Assembly (NCBI GenBank): GCA_950295325.1
Contig: CATNTY010000022.1
Location: forward strand, 1-37,374
DNA from: Polytrichum commune
Taxonomy: Eukaryota; Streptophyta; Polytrichopsida; Polytrichales; Polytrichaceae
Length of the DNA: 37,374 nt
Direction of reading: 5' to 3'
Below, one piece after another: positions 18,864 to 31,544 of the stretch. How positions within the stretch are numbered: the stretch's first letter is position 1; every line of letters begins with the position of its first letter. Below the pieces are notes generated by a model, which was given only the letters and a program-made list of their open reading frames with translations, did not search any database and was not told the origin of the DNA. Position numbers and translations under genes: made by a program.

Positions 18864-21800
18864 GACTTTGATGTTATCTTGCAGGCCAATCCTCAAAGCT
18901 TCATGAAGCTCCACGTGTCAAGTAAACAAAGGCATTCATGAGTTTAGTGACTGGATCAAGCACCCAATTTAGAAAAGAGATATCCTTACAAAGAAATTGC
19001 AAGTCAAAAACACTTATGAGTAACACCTTGACCTTTACTGCAATAAATAATTTTGTACAAGATATTCATCTCGAAGAGGACCAACATCCATCATACCATC
19101 CACCAAAAACATCCGTTCACTACCAACATATGAGTCGTAGGCAATCATCCTGCGTCGGTGAAGGAACAATGCAAGTTTATCATCATCATAGATTTGCATA
19201 TTTTCCATTAACAGAGGACACGTTCCATGAGTGACACGGGATAATATTGAAGGACTCACATGCAGTAAGTAGGTGAGATTGGCAGAAGCTTAATTTATTT
19301 ACACACAAGTTCTTTACTCATTTCATGACCTGCAATCACTGGTTGGTGCCAAGTCTACGGAGTCATTTGCATCACATTCCAAGTTGTAAAAGATTACCTC
19401 GACAACCCAAAGTCAATATTAACTGAAATTACTCAATATCGTCGTTGTCATTGTTGGCCCCATAACTTGGCGATTAGTTCCACAATTATTTGAGCACCGC
19501 CCACAATGTCATGGTCATTGGGCCTTTCAAGATCCCGTGCTTGGAAAGACTTGTCATGAAAAAAAAAAACCACATGTCGTGATCACTTTATTGTACCACA
19601 ATGAAAAGGATGTCGAACAATGCAGCAAATTATGACCTTAACAATGATACATGAAATAACACTAGAAGAGACGCGTTCCAAATTTGCTCAATCCATTTTT
19701 CTGTGGTTTCTCTTTTGCTTGGGGGAGTGCACCCTTCAATATACTCTAGATACATGTGTAGTCATTGCTAGATTTAAAACACTCCAAGCTATTTATTTAT
19801 ATATAATTTGAAACTTAGTATCTACATAAAACAAAATGACTTGGTGGTGGTGGTGGTGATGATGGCAATCGCCCTAGTCTTCCTTATTGTTCCTAATAGA
19901 ACAAATTTAAAAGTTTACAAAAAAACATTGGGGATGGGACCCACATCAGTGAGGTGTTATGAATGAAGGGCGTGTGGTTGTGGGCACACCACATGCAAGC
20001 CATGCATTCACAGTGGCCCCATCCTATAGTATATAGAGATTGGGCATCCACTCGAGCAACCCAAGCAAAATTCACAGAAGGTGAAACTCTAGTTGGATGA
20101 CAAATCAACATTTGTGGGATGAAAGGGTTGATTGTTAATATCTAGATTCACATCTCAATTGCTTCCAATTGATACTATCCCCACAAATTATAATTTCTAG
20201 CTTCATTTTATTCCAATCTCAGTGGTTTTTTTCTATAAAAGTGAAGGGAAAAAGAAAACATTGAGTGGTTGAAGAGTCAAGTATGAATGGTGTAGTGTAA
20301 ATGACTCTTTACGCATGCTATTTTACTACGCGGTGGTGCATATTGTGTACCACAACTATAGAGATGTGAAGGTTAGGTCTATATATAATATGCCCAAAGT
20401 ATTTTCCATAATCAATATCGTTGAAGCTTTGTTAAAGTTGTAAATAGTCAATTCTACCAAAGATGACTAGAAATTTCTAAGCCTCCAATTCGTCCTGAGG
20501 ATACTAAGACTCTTCACACATTTTGAGTGGTACTCATGTGTGAAGATGACCATAGGTCATATCAAAGTGGTACAAAGGTGTTTTGGACGGTGGGGTTGTT
20601 GGATGTCCAACTCATCCACCCATCAAAGGTAAGCTTTGCTTTCAAAGCGTGCAAGACAACGAAATAAAGTTTTTGCACTCCATACAATCCTACACATCAA
20701 CTCATTGAATCCCGCACCGTACTAAGAAAATAAAAGAGCAAGATTGAATCTCTTTGGAAAGGAATGTCCGGTTGTCATGTGGTTTGGATGGCTAGAAAAT
20801 TAGTTGTGTAATTTATGTTTCAATCATTTATGTTAGCATGAATTTAGGTTTGCGAACATCATTGTTGCACATTTCTCTTGGTGTTTATTATCAACACATA
20901 CTTTAATTTAGTTTAAAGTAGAATTCAGTGGTCTTGAGTTTAAACATGGCGAATCTTATATTTCAAACACATGCCATTAAAACTACCGTTGGTAGATTGC
21001 CAGTCGGTTCTATTGTGTCAAATCATTGATTAACTTTCTTGGTATTTACTAAAATAATTTACCTTTTTTAGCAATATATGTACATATATACACATGTTGG
21101 GTTGATTATGTAATTGAAGATTTAAAAAAATTCTCAAATTTTGAGGATTCCATGCATGTATGATATATATATATATATATATTCACCCATACACATAATT
21201 CAAATGGAACATTACCATGGTAAAGTAGGTCATGGCTTAACTAACCACTTAGTTTCAACTTGATTTCGGATCAACTTCCTACTATCTCCATAACACCAAT
21301 GACGGACAAACTTTATTGTAATTTGGGTCAAAGGCATTGGAGGGCTTCATGGTTTGGTAATAATACATGGATCCTTGTAATCTATGATGAGGTATTTCAC
21401 AACACAATTTGGCATACCACTTTTTGTGTTCACATTTGGCCAAAAGTCATCATCAAAGTCACAAAGGTATTGACAAATTTTTGATTTGGTGGTCTTGGCA
21501 ATATAAAGGAATTGACTTCTAACGATCTAAAATTTTGTCATGTGTGATAAAAGCGTTGATAGATATTTGCTTTGCAACTAAACTTATTTTATTGCACGCG
21601 ACAAACAATTAGCCCTAAATATCTTCAAAAAACTTTCAACAAAGATTGTGTTTTACAACCTACCTTATCAACTAGAGCAAAAGTTTCACCCTTTCACGTT
21701 ACCTATGCTTCAACAAAGCCTCAAAATAAAGGATAATGTGAAATCCTAAGATCCATAACAAGTGAACATCTTTAGTAGTCTATAGAAGAAGAAAAAATTA

Positions 21801-22879
21801 AATTATCATCTTAAAATAATTTTATTTCTCTAATGAAATTTTCTAATTCAAGAAATGATGTGAAATTAACATGATGTAAATATGGTCGAGTACATTATAC
21901 AATGTAACATACAATTCTAAGCAATACATATTGTTTTAGGCCACCAAAATGTATATCATGTATTGAGTATATATCTCAATCTACTTTATTTGTGAAATTT
22001 CCAATCAATTTATAACTTGTACCTCTTTTGTCGAATACATGTATTGGCCCATTGGGTAGAGTTCCTTAGTGTGATATGTTGGTGACATTTGATCTCATTA
22101 CCTTCAAAGATTTAAACACCTTAATATGATGTCATAACGCCCAAAATATGGCCCTTTAAGAAACTTTTAGGGGTTACTCAAATTAGAGCCCCAATTACTA
22201 CCTCATATTGCCTCAAATCATTGCTTCGTATTGTCATTAGTATTGTTTTGAGGCCCTAGAGGTCACAGGAAGGTTATGATTTAGAATGTTTTTTGTTCAA
22301 ACCTCCACACCGATTCCAAGCATGCATTGAAAACTTACCAAATATGGAAAGTTTTATATGCAAACAACCAACTCCCGACCACAACTCCAGTTGATTTAAA
22401 GGATAACTCCAATTTATCCTCAATATTTGACAAGCAAGATTGAATAAAATCTTTTGATATACTAAGTTGAAATTTCCCAAAAGTATTTAAGAACCGCAAA
22501 AATCACATCCCATGGGGATGGGCTCATGAGGTAATTGAACTAAACATTGTTCCAATGTCAAATCAACCCACATAAAGAAAATTATTGCATACAAGTGTAT
22601 CTCATCCCTTACATGTTAAGAACACGACTTCTATAAGTTTGTGGTTTATTAATCTCACACGTGGCCTAATAAACTAATTTGGGTGTTTGAATCTTATTAT
22701 GGTGTCAAATCACCCCTTCCCCCCCTAAGAAAATAAAAAAGGAAAAGGAAAAATACCAGACTACACACTATGACATGGTTTTTTGTGCTTTTTACTAAAA
22801 TTTGGGTTTGGTTGAAGGAGAGGTACACGCACATGCGAGAGGGGAACTAACAACCGCATAATTGTACTTGTGACAACAA
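18864..22879. other. About 4 kb of non-coding DNA
   Basis: No convincing gene. A minus-strand frame at 19035-19259 has protein-like content (ENMQIYDDDKLALFLHRRR) but no recognised domain or neighbours; it may be a stray exon or relic. A (TA)n microsatellite lies at about 21163-21182. The rest is AT-rich and featureless to the eye. Confidence 0.4.
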
Positions 22880-23282
22880 CACTAGATCTTATATTTAGTG
22901 TCACTTACTATTTGAAGTTACACAATGCTAAATCTTTTTACAATTTAATATACTCTTTAAACCAAGTGAAAATATGAATGTTCAATAATGTTCAAACAAC
23001 CAAGTTGGCCTTTGTTGGCAAAAGTTGTGTTGTACAATAAATAGTTATAACTTTGTGTAATTCTAAATAGTGTGGTCCGAGATGACCCTAAACTACCAGA
23101 TGATAGTGAAAAGGTACCCAAACCGAACAAAGGGTTGGCGGTTCGATTCTTGACCGTGAAATCGTCCCTTTACTTGATGAAAATACTAAACACGTTGTCA
23201 AGCGCCTCATGTGTTCCCAAACAAAATTTATAATAAAAGAAACTCTAAATATTGAGCGACACTATTTACACAATATTTAGTG
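22880..23282. mobile_element. MITE, palindromic CACTA-end family, copy C (with nested SINE)
   Basis: The left end CACTAGATCTTATATTTAGTG is followed by TCACTTACTATTTGAAGTTA and CACAATGCTA, as in copies A and B. The inverse subterminal block (ACTTTGTGTAATTCTAAATAG) is at 23050-23070. The tip (ACAATATTTAGTG, then TA) lies further on at 23270-23284, because 171 bp of SINE-like sequence is inserted between them. Confidence 0.6.
23073..23243 (+). mobile_element. tRNA-derived SINE, nested in MITE copy C
   Basis: It has a B-box GGTTCGATTC at 23140-23149 with a possible A-box-like GATAGTGAAAAGG about 38 bases upstream, and an A-rich 3' end (ACAAAATTTATAATAAAAG). It is flanked by TCTAAATAGTG (23062-23072) and TCTAAATATTG (23244-23254), an 11-bp duplication with one mismatch. 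The exact 5' boundary and A box are tentative. Confidence 0.5.
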
Positions 23283-23339
23283 TAGATCGCACTCATTAGA
23301 TTCACGTCCAACAACTGCTCCGGGTGGGCCTGAGCCACC

Positions 23340-23760
23340 TAGCTACTACACTCACAAATTACTCCTCACCTGCAGCCTCGTCTGACGATGCACTTGCTTC
23401 CTCCACCCCCACTCCCACTCCCAACTCCATCGACGCAGCATAAATTGCGACGAGTCTTGCCATGTCTGTCTCATTCTTATTCCGTCTGCTGAGATTGCAA
23501 GGGCCATCTCTCTCTCTCTCTCTTTCTCTCTTTCTCTCTTCCTTTGTTGCTGCTGCTGCTTGTGAGACCCTTCTCAACCTCCCTCCACTCCACTCCACTC
23601 CACTCTTGCCCTTCTTCACAGGAGCAGGCGCATGTGCAGCTCAACATACATACACACATACAATCCGCCTCCCATCTCCTCCCCACCTGCCTTCATCTTT
23701 AATTAGTGCAGCGCTCCCACAGGCATCCCCGCCCCATGCTTGAAACGAAGCTTAGACTTC
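23340..23760. other. Locally GC-rich island with (CT)n; possible promoter or first exon
   Basis: This stretch stands out as GC-richer than its surroundings and has CT repeats at about 23506-23540. On the minus strand, an ATG at 23462 opens a short frame (MARLVAIYAASMELGV) ending by DEAAGEE; CAGGTGAGG inside it resembles a 5' splice site. On the plus strand a 93-codon frame (23462-23743) is low-complexity. Either strand could hold a first exon; no protein family is recognised. Confidence 0.3.
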
Positions 23761-25137
23761 TGTTGTTTCTTCATATTAATTCATTCTTTCATTTCACAGG
23801 CATTTGCATGTCGTTGGCATGACAGCATGGTTATTACTGTTAGTTCGCCCACGAGCGACTTGGGAGCACAAATTTGTTGGATCTCCGTGGCTTCTGGAAT
23901 CTAGAATCATACACACACACGTAGAGTTATCACCCACATCATCCATACCATCTTGATGTGTTTGTGTGCATTCCTTTATTTTTATTTTGGTTCCAATCAG
24001 ATGTCAGTAGAAGGTGATCTGCTTTGAGTGAAAAGGCTCTTTCAAGTTCAGATCCACCACAGGCTAGCATATTTAGAGGTCAATAAAGTCATATTTTATA
24101 GACTCCTTGGAACTCATGTTCTGGTAGGGAGCTTTGTTCCACTTTGGACACCTTAGAATGTTTAATGATTGTTCAAGTAGTGGTGTCGCAACCCTTGGCT
24201 TTGGTCAAATGAACATAAAATTTGGACACCATTCACAAAAGTTATGAGGGTTTGAAGTTACAGTTATACGTACGAGCCTTTTATCAAAAATTATTCACAT
24301 GATCTACATCCTCCTAATCAACGTCTACCTACTGTAAAATATATTGAGGTGTTGATTTGAGGTCACCACCAATGCATGACTTGTAGGCTCCTCTTGATGG
24401 TCTATACTCAGAAGCCTTAAAACCTTTTACCATAAGCAGGAATGTACATATCCAAGCACCTTGGGTCTCTAATATCTTATTTTTTTGTAGGTCATTAATG
24501 GTCTCATTTCTCTTTCCAAGAAGGTCTTATAAAGAGAAAAGGGATTGTTAGTGATTTGCAAGAAAGTTTGAGAAATAGAAAGCAACCCAAGGCTTATTGG
24601 AGACTGTGCATGTCGCTTGATGCCATACATGTATACCAATACGTGATAAATCATTGTAGATTATTTGATAGAAAAATAAGAATCCTCCTTTTTTGTGTGG
24701 AATTGTTTCAAAGTGAAGGGAAGTGAGTTGGGTTATGGTAGTCGACACTCGGTCAGTACCAAGAGCTCCAAATTCCAAGCATGTAAGCTTCCTCATTTCC
24801 CAAAATCCTGCTACTTTTGCAAATTTATGAGAACGGTTAATAGACTCCACTGCCCTTCCTAAGAGTAGCTTGGAAGGAGAGAAGAAACTATGAAACATTC
24901 CCAAGGGAGTTTGAAATTTTGAGGTAGTGCAATGAAGTGTGAATATGTTGAAGGACTATTTACACTAATATGTGGTGTGTGTGATTTTCAATTGTCTTTT
25001 CATTGGAAATCTGAGGAGGTCCTTCATTTCTGGTGAAGATTGAAGTTGGTCTGATGATACAATATTAGCTTGAATATGGAGTGGATAAGGTGATACACTC
25101 CCTTGTAAAGTTTCTAAGAACTAAGAAAGATAAAGTA
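23761..25137. other. Non-coding, nothing recognised
   Basis: Only short frames without domain-like content were seen. No repeats beyond simple sequence were noticed. Confidence 0.4.
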
Positions 25138-25343
25138 CACTAAATATGATGTTTAGTGTCACTTACTACTTGGAATTACATAATGCTATATATATCTAGT
25201 ATTCCACCAACAAATGTTAAATTGGTTGTTTGGACATTAGAGAACATCACCAATTTCATGTGGTAAAAAATCACATCAATAATGAAAATATATAGCATTG
25301 TGTAAATCCAAATAGAAAGTGACACTAAATATGATATTTAGTG
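25138..25343. mobile_element. MITE, palindromic CACTA-end family, copy A (206 bp, complete)
   Basis: It is flanked by TA on both sides (25136-25137, 25344-25345). The two ends are inverted repeats of about 55 bases: CACTAAATAT-G-ATGTTTAGTG, then TCACTTACTACTTGGAATTA, then CATAATGCTATA. Each end is also a palindrome by itself. This is the only uninterrupted copy of the short subfamily, and it has no coding capacity. Confidence 0.75.
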
Positions 25344-25345
25344 TA

Positions 25346-27549
25346 GTAAGTTTGTAATGGACTAATTGGGAAATGGGAAGTTGAGGATGATGAAAATTGC
25401 AGGGTTCAATATCCAAAATTAAAGAGGACGGACGAATGAGGAGTCAATGTTCAACACTAAGGAGGGTCGATGGATAAGACATGGGATAGTTATGATCAAA
25501 TCAAGGCCATAAAAGTGAAAAGATATAATAAATCAAATCCTTGTATATAGACGTTTCCATATAAAGGGAGACTTAAGACTTCTAAAAGTATCTCTTAGAT
25601 ACTATTTTATATGAGTTAAAGCTTGGGGGTTCAAGGAGAACACACGTTGTGTTTAAATGTGTGTGTGTCTAGGTTGGGAGGCGAGCCTTTAAATTTTGGA
25701 TCAATACATTTTTTTTTTTAATTCATGGATGTGGTAAGTTTTAGAGAGACGCCCCAACCTCCGTAATATCACTCCATCTCGTGTATCTCAAAATCCTAAG
25801 GAATGGACATGCTTAGTTTAAATCTCCCTCCTTGTTGTCAAATTTCCCTCTCATATATCACTTGTTTTGACATTAAAATAATCCACCAAAGAATACAAAC
25901 CACACACTTGCACGCATCACATTGTCATCATTGTCATTATTGCCATGTTCACTTTGTGTTATTCCATAATGTCACATGCTACACTAACTCTCTATTATCA
26001 TGCATCCATGTTAACATTACAGACCTCCTTAATATCCATCGACTTTGGTTGCCACATGCATGGTATAAAGGAGGTTAGAGTGTTATTGTGATTGTGAAAA
26101 ATGTAACGTGCTGAAGAGTAGGGGTATGATAGACCTTCAAGGACCACTAATGACGTCAAATATTGGTGTCTTGGTCACAACAAGTTCCGTAAAGTCTTGT
26201 ATAGCATGTTGTTTGTGCTGAATAACTTGCCAATGGAAGATAAATCTCTATTAAATTTTGTTATAAACTTGTTGTTGAAATTACCAAAGACTAAGATGGT
26301 GTTTTGAAAGATGAAGTATGTGATTGGTTTGGTTGATAAGACAATTATGTTGCATTGGAGGACTTGGGAAAAATGGAGCGAAAATTTTCTAATATGTCAA
26401 GAACTGCCTTACATGATATACCTGAGTGTAAGCATGGTAAAGTGGACGAATCCTATTCCATGCCTAGTGTTAAGTGAAAGTGATTTAAACTATACACTAA
26501 CTTTGAATATTGTGAAGAAAAAAAATCATAGACATTCAAAAAAATATGTTGGTTTATAAAGCCAAGCAATTTATGATGACAAATGAAATATCCAAGAAAA
26601 GTCTACACATTCTAGAAGACAGTGCAAGTAAGTGATATTGAGCAAGCACTTGTCTAGAGTTTGTTTAAAATACAAAAAAATTACATTAGATTGATCATAG
26701 TTTAGAAAGTTTTGTGATGATACCCTCAATTAGATAATGAATTTAAGAAATATGAAAAAACCTCCAACTTCAAAATATTTAAGGTCTTGAAATCTACGTT
26801 CAAAATTGGATTCAACCATTTGCCTTTGAGCATCACTTTTAATGATAAATTTTGAAGATCTCAACTTCATATTCTACATTTGAATATTTAACACAACAAT
26901 AAAGGTCATCATGGGAAAAAAACCAATTTAAATGTCATCTGAATTTTTTGATGAATCAACTCATTTTCAAATTTTGATGATTTATAAATAAAACATGTAG
27001 TCACATATATTGCAAAAGAAGAAGCGACATGGTTGACTAGAGAGAGAGAGAGAGAGAGAGAGAATTATCGCATATGAGCATACCTCTCACTCATTCAACA
27101 TAAAAGCCTTAAAATAGTATGTAGTTTGTAGGTTATTTTTTTAATTGATTTGAGATCAGAATTAGTTTTAAAAACCCCGAAATAGTGTAGTCCAAGTCAT
27201 TTGAGATGAATCGGCCACAAACCTATAAGAGGTCAAGTTTTTATGTTGGATAGATGAGAAGTTCGCTTGTATATGATAATTCCCTCTCTCCCAGTTGAGT
27301 GAGCCTTTGTGGCAGGCATATTACCCATAATCTTTACATTTACAAACCTAAAACCAACACTATATTCCATATTCATATATTTGAGCCCCCACATGTATGC
27401 TTGTGATACATACCTAGTGTTGGTTTTGGGTATATTACATACCTTACATAACCTCAAAATGCATGCCAAAAGAAAGGGCTATGGGTTCTGAACTGATTGA
27501 AGCGGGCAATCAACAATGGACAACATGCCATTCAAAGATTAAAAAAACC
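25346..27549. other. Non-coding, with (GA)n microsatellite
   Basis: No gene was seen. An AG/GA microsatellite lies at about 27040-27063. Scattered short frames have no recognisable content. Confidence 0.4.
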
Positions 27550-27936
27550 ACACTAAATATTGTATTTAGTGTCACATGGTAGTTTATGTCACTATGGTAA
27601 GTTTTCTAGTGGTCTCTCTTATGAAATTGTTTATAAGTATTGTCATGGAAGATCGAAATTTGGATGAAATCCATGCCAATTAATGACACATAGTTTGGTG
27701 TATTCTGCAACTTAACAATTCTATAATGAAATGTTGTCATGGATGGTTGAAATTTGGATGAGGAATCACTTAGCAGTTGAGAGTAATTGCAACATTCTAA
27801 AGATTTTCTAATGTCCAAATTATATTCTACAAGGAATGACAAATAGTGTTTAGTGTTGGTGACATTACACAGGCGGTTTACAATTAGCATTGAGCAAGAC
27901 AAATAGAAGCAGTGACACTAAATGCGATATTTAGTG
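27550..27936. mobile_element. MITE, palindromic CACTA-end family, long subfamily, copy D (387 bp)
   Basis: Ends are CACTAAATA-TTG-TATTTAGTG and CACTAAATG-CGA-TATTTAGTG, the right one followed by TA. It aligns over its length with copy E (31056-31426): TTTATGTCACTATGGTA near the left, GGTTGAAATTTGGA in the middle, ACAAGGAATGACAA and CATTGAGCAAGACAA near the right. It shares the palindromic tips with the short subfamily but not the subterminal sequence. Confidence 0.7.
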
Positions 27937-30520
27937 TAGTCATCACCTTGCTAACGTAAGGAGAACCCCTTGTAAACTAACTGAAAGGCATACATTGGTG
28001 TTCAAATAGGGCAAGTTGTGTGACATCTACCGTGAGTAATATTATTGACATTGACGTATAGCCCTATAAATTATATTCTAAGTCAAAAATCCCTAAATAA
28101 GGGTCCCATAACTAAATTTCATTTCATGGGATCCATTGGAAATGCATTAACATCAAACTAGTGAGAGGCATAATTTCATTGCATTCTCCACATTTTGGTA
28201 GGTGTCATGAATTGAAATCTTTGTTCACAATGCTTCACAAAGTGCCCATGTCCTTTTTGGGAAGAAGGGAGCTTCGTAGTGAGATTTCAATGGCTACATT
28301 TGTGGGTGTGGTGGGGTTTTCATGGCCAACTTCGACATTGCAACACCTTTGTCCCCCCTAAAAACTCATAAGTGAGATCTTATTTGAAAGCTCTCATCTC
28401 GGGCTAAGGCGGTTGTGTGCCTTAAGCGATTGCTTGTCTTATGTGGTGCCCTATTTTTGGGTTTGAGTGGGAAACAAAACCAATTTCAACAATTTCGCTT
28501 ACATGTACAACATGATAGGCATTCATTGGAGATTTATTTGATCCGCATATAACCTTTAAATTAAAAAAACACAATCTTGGTGGGTGAGGCACCGTGACAA
28601 TCATGGTGTTAAGATTTAGTTCAAGGGGCCAATGAAGTGCGTGAACAAAGGTGATAGATGCCCTTTCACTTGTAGTGAACACATAGGCCCTCCCAATTGA
28701 ACCTAGAATGTTTGTTGTGTGTTGAGAGGGATGTTGAATACATCATCCAATCTCATCTTGACACATGTCCTCTTGGTGGTGGTTCTTTACCACAAGCCTT
28801 GCCATCACACTGTAGTTCTCTAGCAGCTTAGGTACCTTTCTGCCTAATAATTAATTAAAGTGCGAAAGTAAGTTAGGCAACCCAAAATCTAATATTCTAA
28901 AATTGGGTAGATTAAAAAAAGAGTAAGTTAGACATTCATCCAAGTCATTTCTATAATTCATGGATGGTTTTAATAATTTTATCTAGGGCAACTACGATTA
29001 ACCTAAACACTTCCCTTCACCAACATTCCTTACCCTAAAGTTTGTCTTTTATGGTAGTGTGTCAGCATGACTTGTGGAACAATTTCGTGCTTGTATTTGT
29101 TTTAAGAGCGTGAGTGAGATTGATGTTGCGTGAAGACACTGTTGAGGTTATTTAATGCTACTTTGTTGGATTCTAGTGAATGTCACTTGCATTATTGTGA
29201 TTTTAGACACTCTTTGAATGTTATTCCTTTTTTGGGGGGACACTCAACAAAATTAATTCCCAAAAATTTAAGCACCTTCAAAATTTATTATTTTTTGCCC
29301 AAATTGCTAGAGAACTATGGTATGCGACTTGACAAATATAAGTGTTCGATTGAAAGAGTGGACACATAAGGCCCATATACCTAAGACCGACAAAAAAAAA
29401 GGGTTTTGTAAGCCTTTGAAGCGCACACATTCATCCAATACAAAACCTAACCGCTAGAAAGTGTACTAACATACTTACATGTGATTGCTGCCACTGGCAA
29501 GGTTATGTGTTGTTTGCAATGCCGGTTGTCTCAATGTATTGAAAGAGTTAAAGTAGAAAATGAAATGGGACTCCTTATGTATAGGCTAGGGCGAACCAAC
29601 CTGTACACTGGTTTTTTGGGGGCAAGGGTTTAGGCATCCAACAAGGAACAAGTGTATGGGTTGGTTTGCCCAAATCCTACGTATAGTCATTCAATGATTC
29701 ATGGCTTTTGAAGTTTGACTATTGATAACTATTATAAGTGACTCCAATTGTAGAATCGTTGGGAGCAGTCTTCTGGATTCACATTTGCCAGCCTTTCGAC
29801 ACCATCTACGCGAAAATTCAATGGTAGAGCACAACTCCGATATTTGGATTAGAACTTCGTGTGAACCTATGAATAGGAAGAACATGCTAAGGTAGATGGG
29901 CCTTAAGTGGCTTGTTTTCTTAATAGGACCCCTACATTTGATTGATTTGTAGTTTGGTGAGGATCAAAGATCAAAACATCATAAAGACACATGTTTGAAT
30001 GAGATTGGACGACATCTTCAAATACTACCCAGCTAGTAACCACTCTACACTCAATAGTGAAGACGATTGGGAAGACCTATGTATCTAGTTAAAAAACCAA
30101 CAGAGTTGCATTTCCGATTACCAAAACTGAATCAAGGGAGGTCCAATTTTCAATCCAGTCTTGCGGATATTTCATCATAGATTTATTAATGCAACACAAG
30201 TTTTTCTGCTTGGTGTAATTCTACTTGGTAAGAGTTGGAGAACATGAAAAACATACCAAATAACACATGCATACCTTATTGTTTACAGATGAATTAGTTT
30301 GTCTTCCCAACTTACCGATTCCAAATCAAAAGTCTAAAGAATCAACCGGAACATATTTTTAGAAATTTATATTTGAGGTAAAAACAAAAACAAAAAAGAA
30401 TGAGTGAATTATTCCAATGAATGACCAATTGATGGTGAAGGAGTAAGGATAGTGACCGAGTTCGTTCAAATTTCTCCGCATTTGCTGTCTTGAGGCTTCT
30501 CCCGATGCTGGCCATGAGAC
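27937..30520. other. Non-coding, with one foldback
   Basis: No gene was seen. The only structure noticed is the hairpin at 29576-29685. Confidence 0.4.
29576..29685. repeat. Imperfect 110-nt foldback (miRNA-precursor-like or tiny MITE)
   Basis: The left arm contains GGGCGAACCAACCTGTACAC; the right arm, inverted, contains GGGCAAACCAACCCATACAC. Pairing extends outward (TATGTATAGG against TATACGTAGG) to about 39 positions with roughly eight mismatches, leaving a loop of about 30. Arm and loop lengths fit a plant miRNA precursor, but a small MITE would look the same. Transcribed strand unknown. Confidence 0.45.
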
Positions 30521-30607
30521 GAGGAGATTGACTTTCCCATCATTTTAGAGAAATCTATGGAATGTACCTTAAATATCTAAAGAAAGACTGAAAGATCACA
30601 ACATGTA

Positions 30608-31030
30608 AGGTATAGAAATACCATAACCTGTTAACCACTCTAGCCATGCACTAGACTGCCGTCATAATGGCGAAGTGCCATTTTAAAAACCAATCATGGC
30701 TCGGCAACAACTTCAATGCCTGTACATTTAGTGTAGCCAATGGGAGTCAAGTGTTAATGTACTCATGAGGTAACCACTTTAGAAGATGTTATGTATGGAA
30801 ATGCGGATTACTGTGTTCGGTGTAGGAAGAATCTTGTGAACGAGTAGGGGGTTGGACAACTTTCCACTTTGAAAAATTGTAGCATTTTTTTGTATAGGGC
30901 TGAAAAATATGAAACAACTTGCATTCTTCATGAATCCTTCTCGTCTATCTTGGAAAATTATCTCATGATTGTCAGACCAAATCTTCAATGCGAAATCACG
31001 TTATTTTCACGGGTTATGGTATTTCTACCT
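30608..31030. mobile_element. MITE with AGGTA..TACCT ends, 423 bp, inserted at TA
   Basis: The terminal inverted repeat is AGGTATAGAAATACCATAACC against an inverse of AGGTAGAAATACCATAACC. It is flanked by TA (30606-30607, 31031-31032). The matching empty site is ATGTAACTGG in repeat copy 1 (2641-2650). The TA duplication points to a Tc1/mariner-type origin. No coding capacity. Confidence 0.6.
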
Positions 31031-31055
31031 TAATCGGTTGGACTTGGAAACACTA

Positions 31056-31426
31056 CACTAAATATGATATTTAGTGTTATCTGGTATTTTATGTCACTAT
31101 GGTAGCTTTTTGGATGACACTACTTATGAACAGTGAACAAATACTATCATAGATGGTGGATGAGTTCATCCATTGGCCAAAACCCTACCTTCTCTTGTCA
31201 GCAACTTTGTGATGAATATTGTCATGGGTAATTGAAATTTGGAAGAAAGTCACATAGTAAGTGACAACGATTGCAACACTGTAAATCTTTAATCCCCCAA
31301 GAAATTTACAAGGAATGACAATTAATGTTGGGTTAACATTTAGTGCTGTTGGCACTACACTCACAGTTTACAGTCAGTATTGAGCAAGACAATTAGAGTT
31401 GGTGACATTAATTATCATATTTAGTG
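31056..31426. mobile_element. MITE, palindromic CACTA-end family, long subfamily, copy E (371 bp)
   Basis: The element is CACTAAAT...ATTTAGTG, flanked by TA (31054-31055, 31427-31428). Empty sites are CACTAGG in repeat copies 1 and 2, which here read CACTA-element-TAGG. The duplication is therefore exactly TA. It aligns over its length with copy D. Confidence 0.8.
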
Positions 31427-31544
31427 TAGGTTTGTTGAGCGATTATGCCCAAAAATCTCCTGGGACACTGGTTCCCCTTCGTCAGCTTTGACTGACTCTT
31501 GCAGAATTTGTGGTGAAGACGAAGTGCCGCATTCAAAGTGAAGC

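Larger units (their letters stand above)
30521..31480. repeat. Dispersed repeat, copy 3, interrupted by two MITEs
   Basis: Pieces aligning with copies 1 and 2 are CATTTTAGAGAAATCTATGG...CAACATG, then TAATCGGTTGGACTTGG...CACTA, then GGTTTGTTGAGCGATTATG through CTCCTGGGACACTG. Elements at 30608-31030 and 31056-31426 separate them. Joining the pieces in order reproduces the arrangement of copy 1. Confidence 0.7.

Noticed and set aside
23462-23743. Plus-strand 93-codon protein
   Set aside because: Its sequence is low-complexity Ser/Leu/Pro encoded by CT repeats, with no homology-like features; kept only as part of a possible promoter/first-exon island.
25138-25343. CACTA (En/Spm) transposon, based on CACTA tips
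   Set aside because: The family shows a TA rather than 3-bp duplication at the site with known empty alleles, and no transposase is present.
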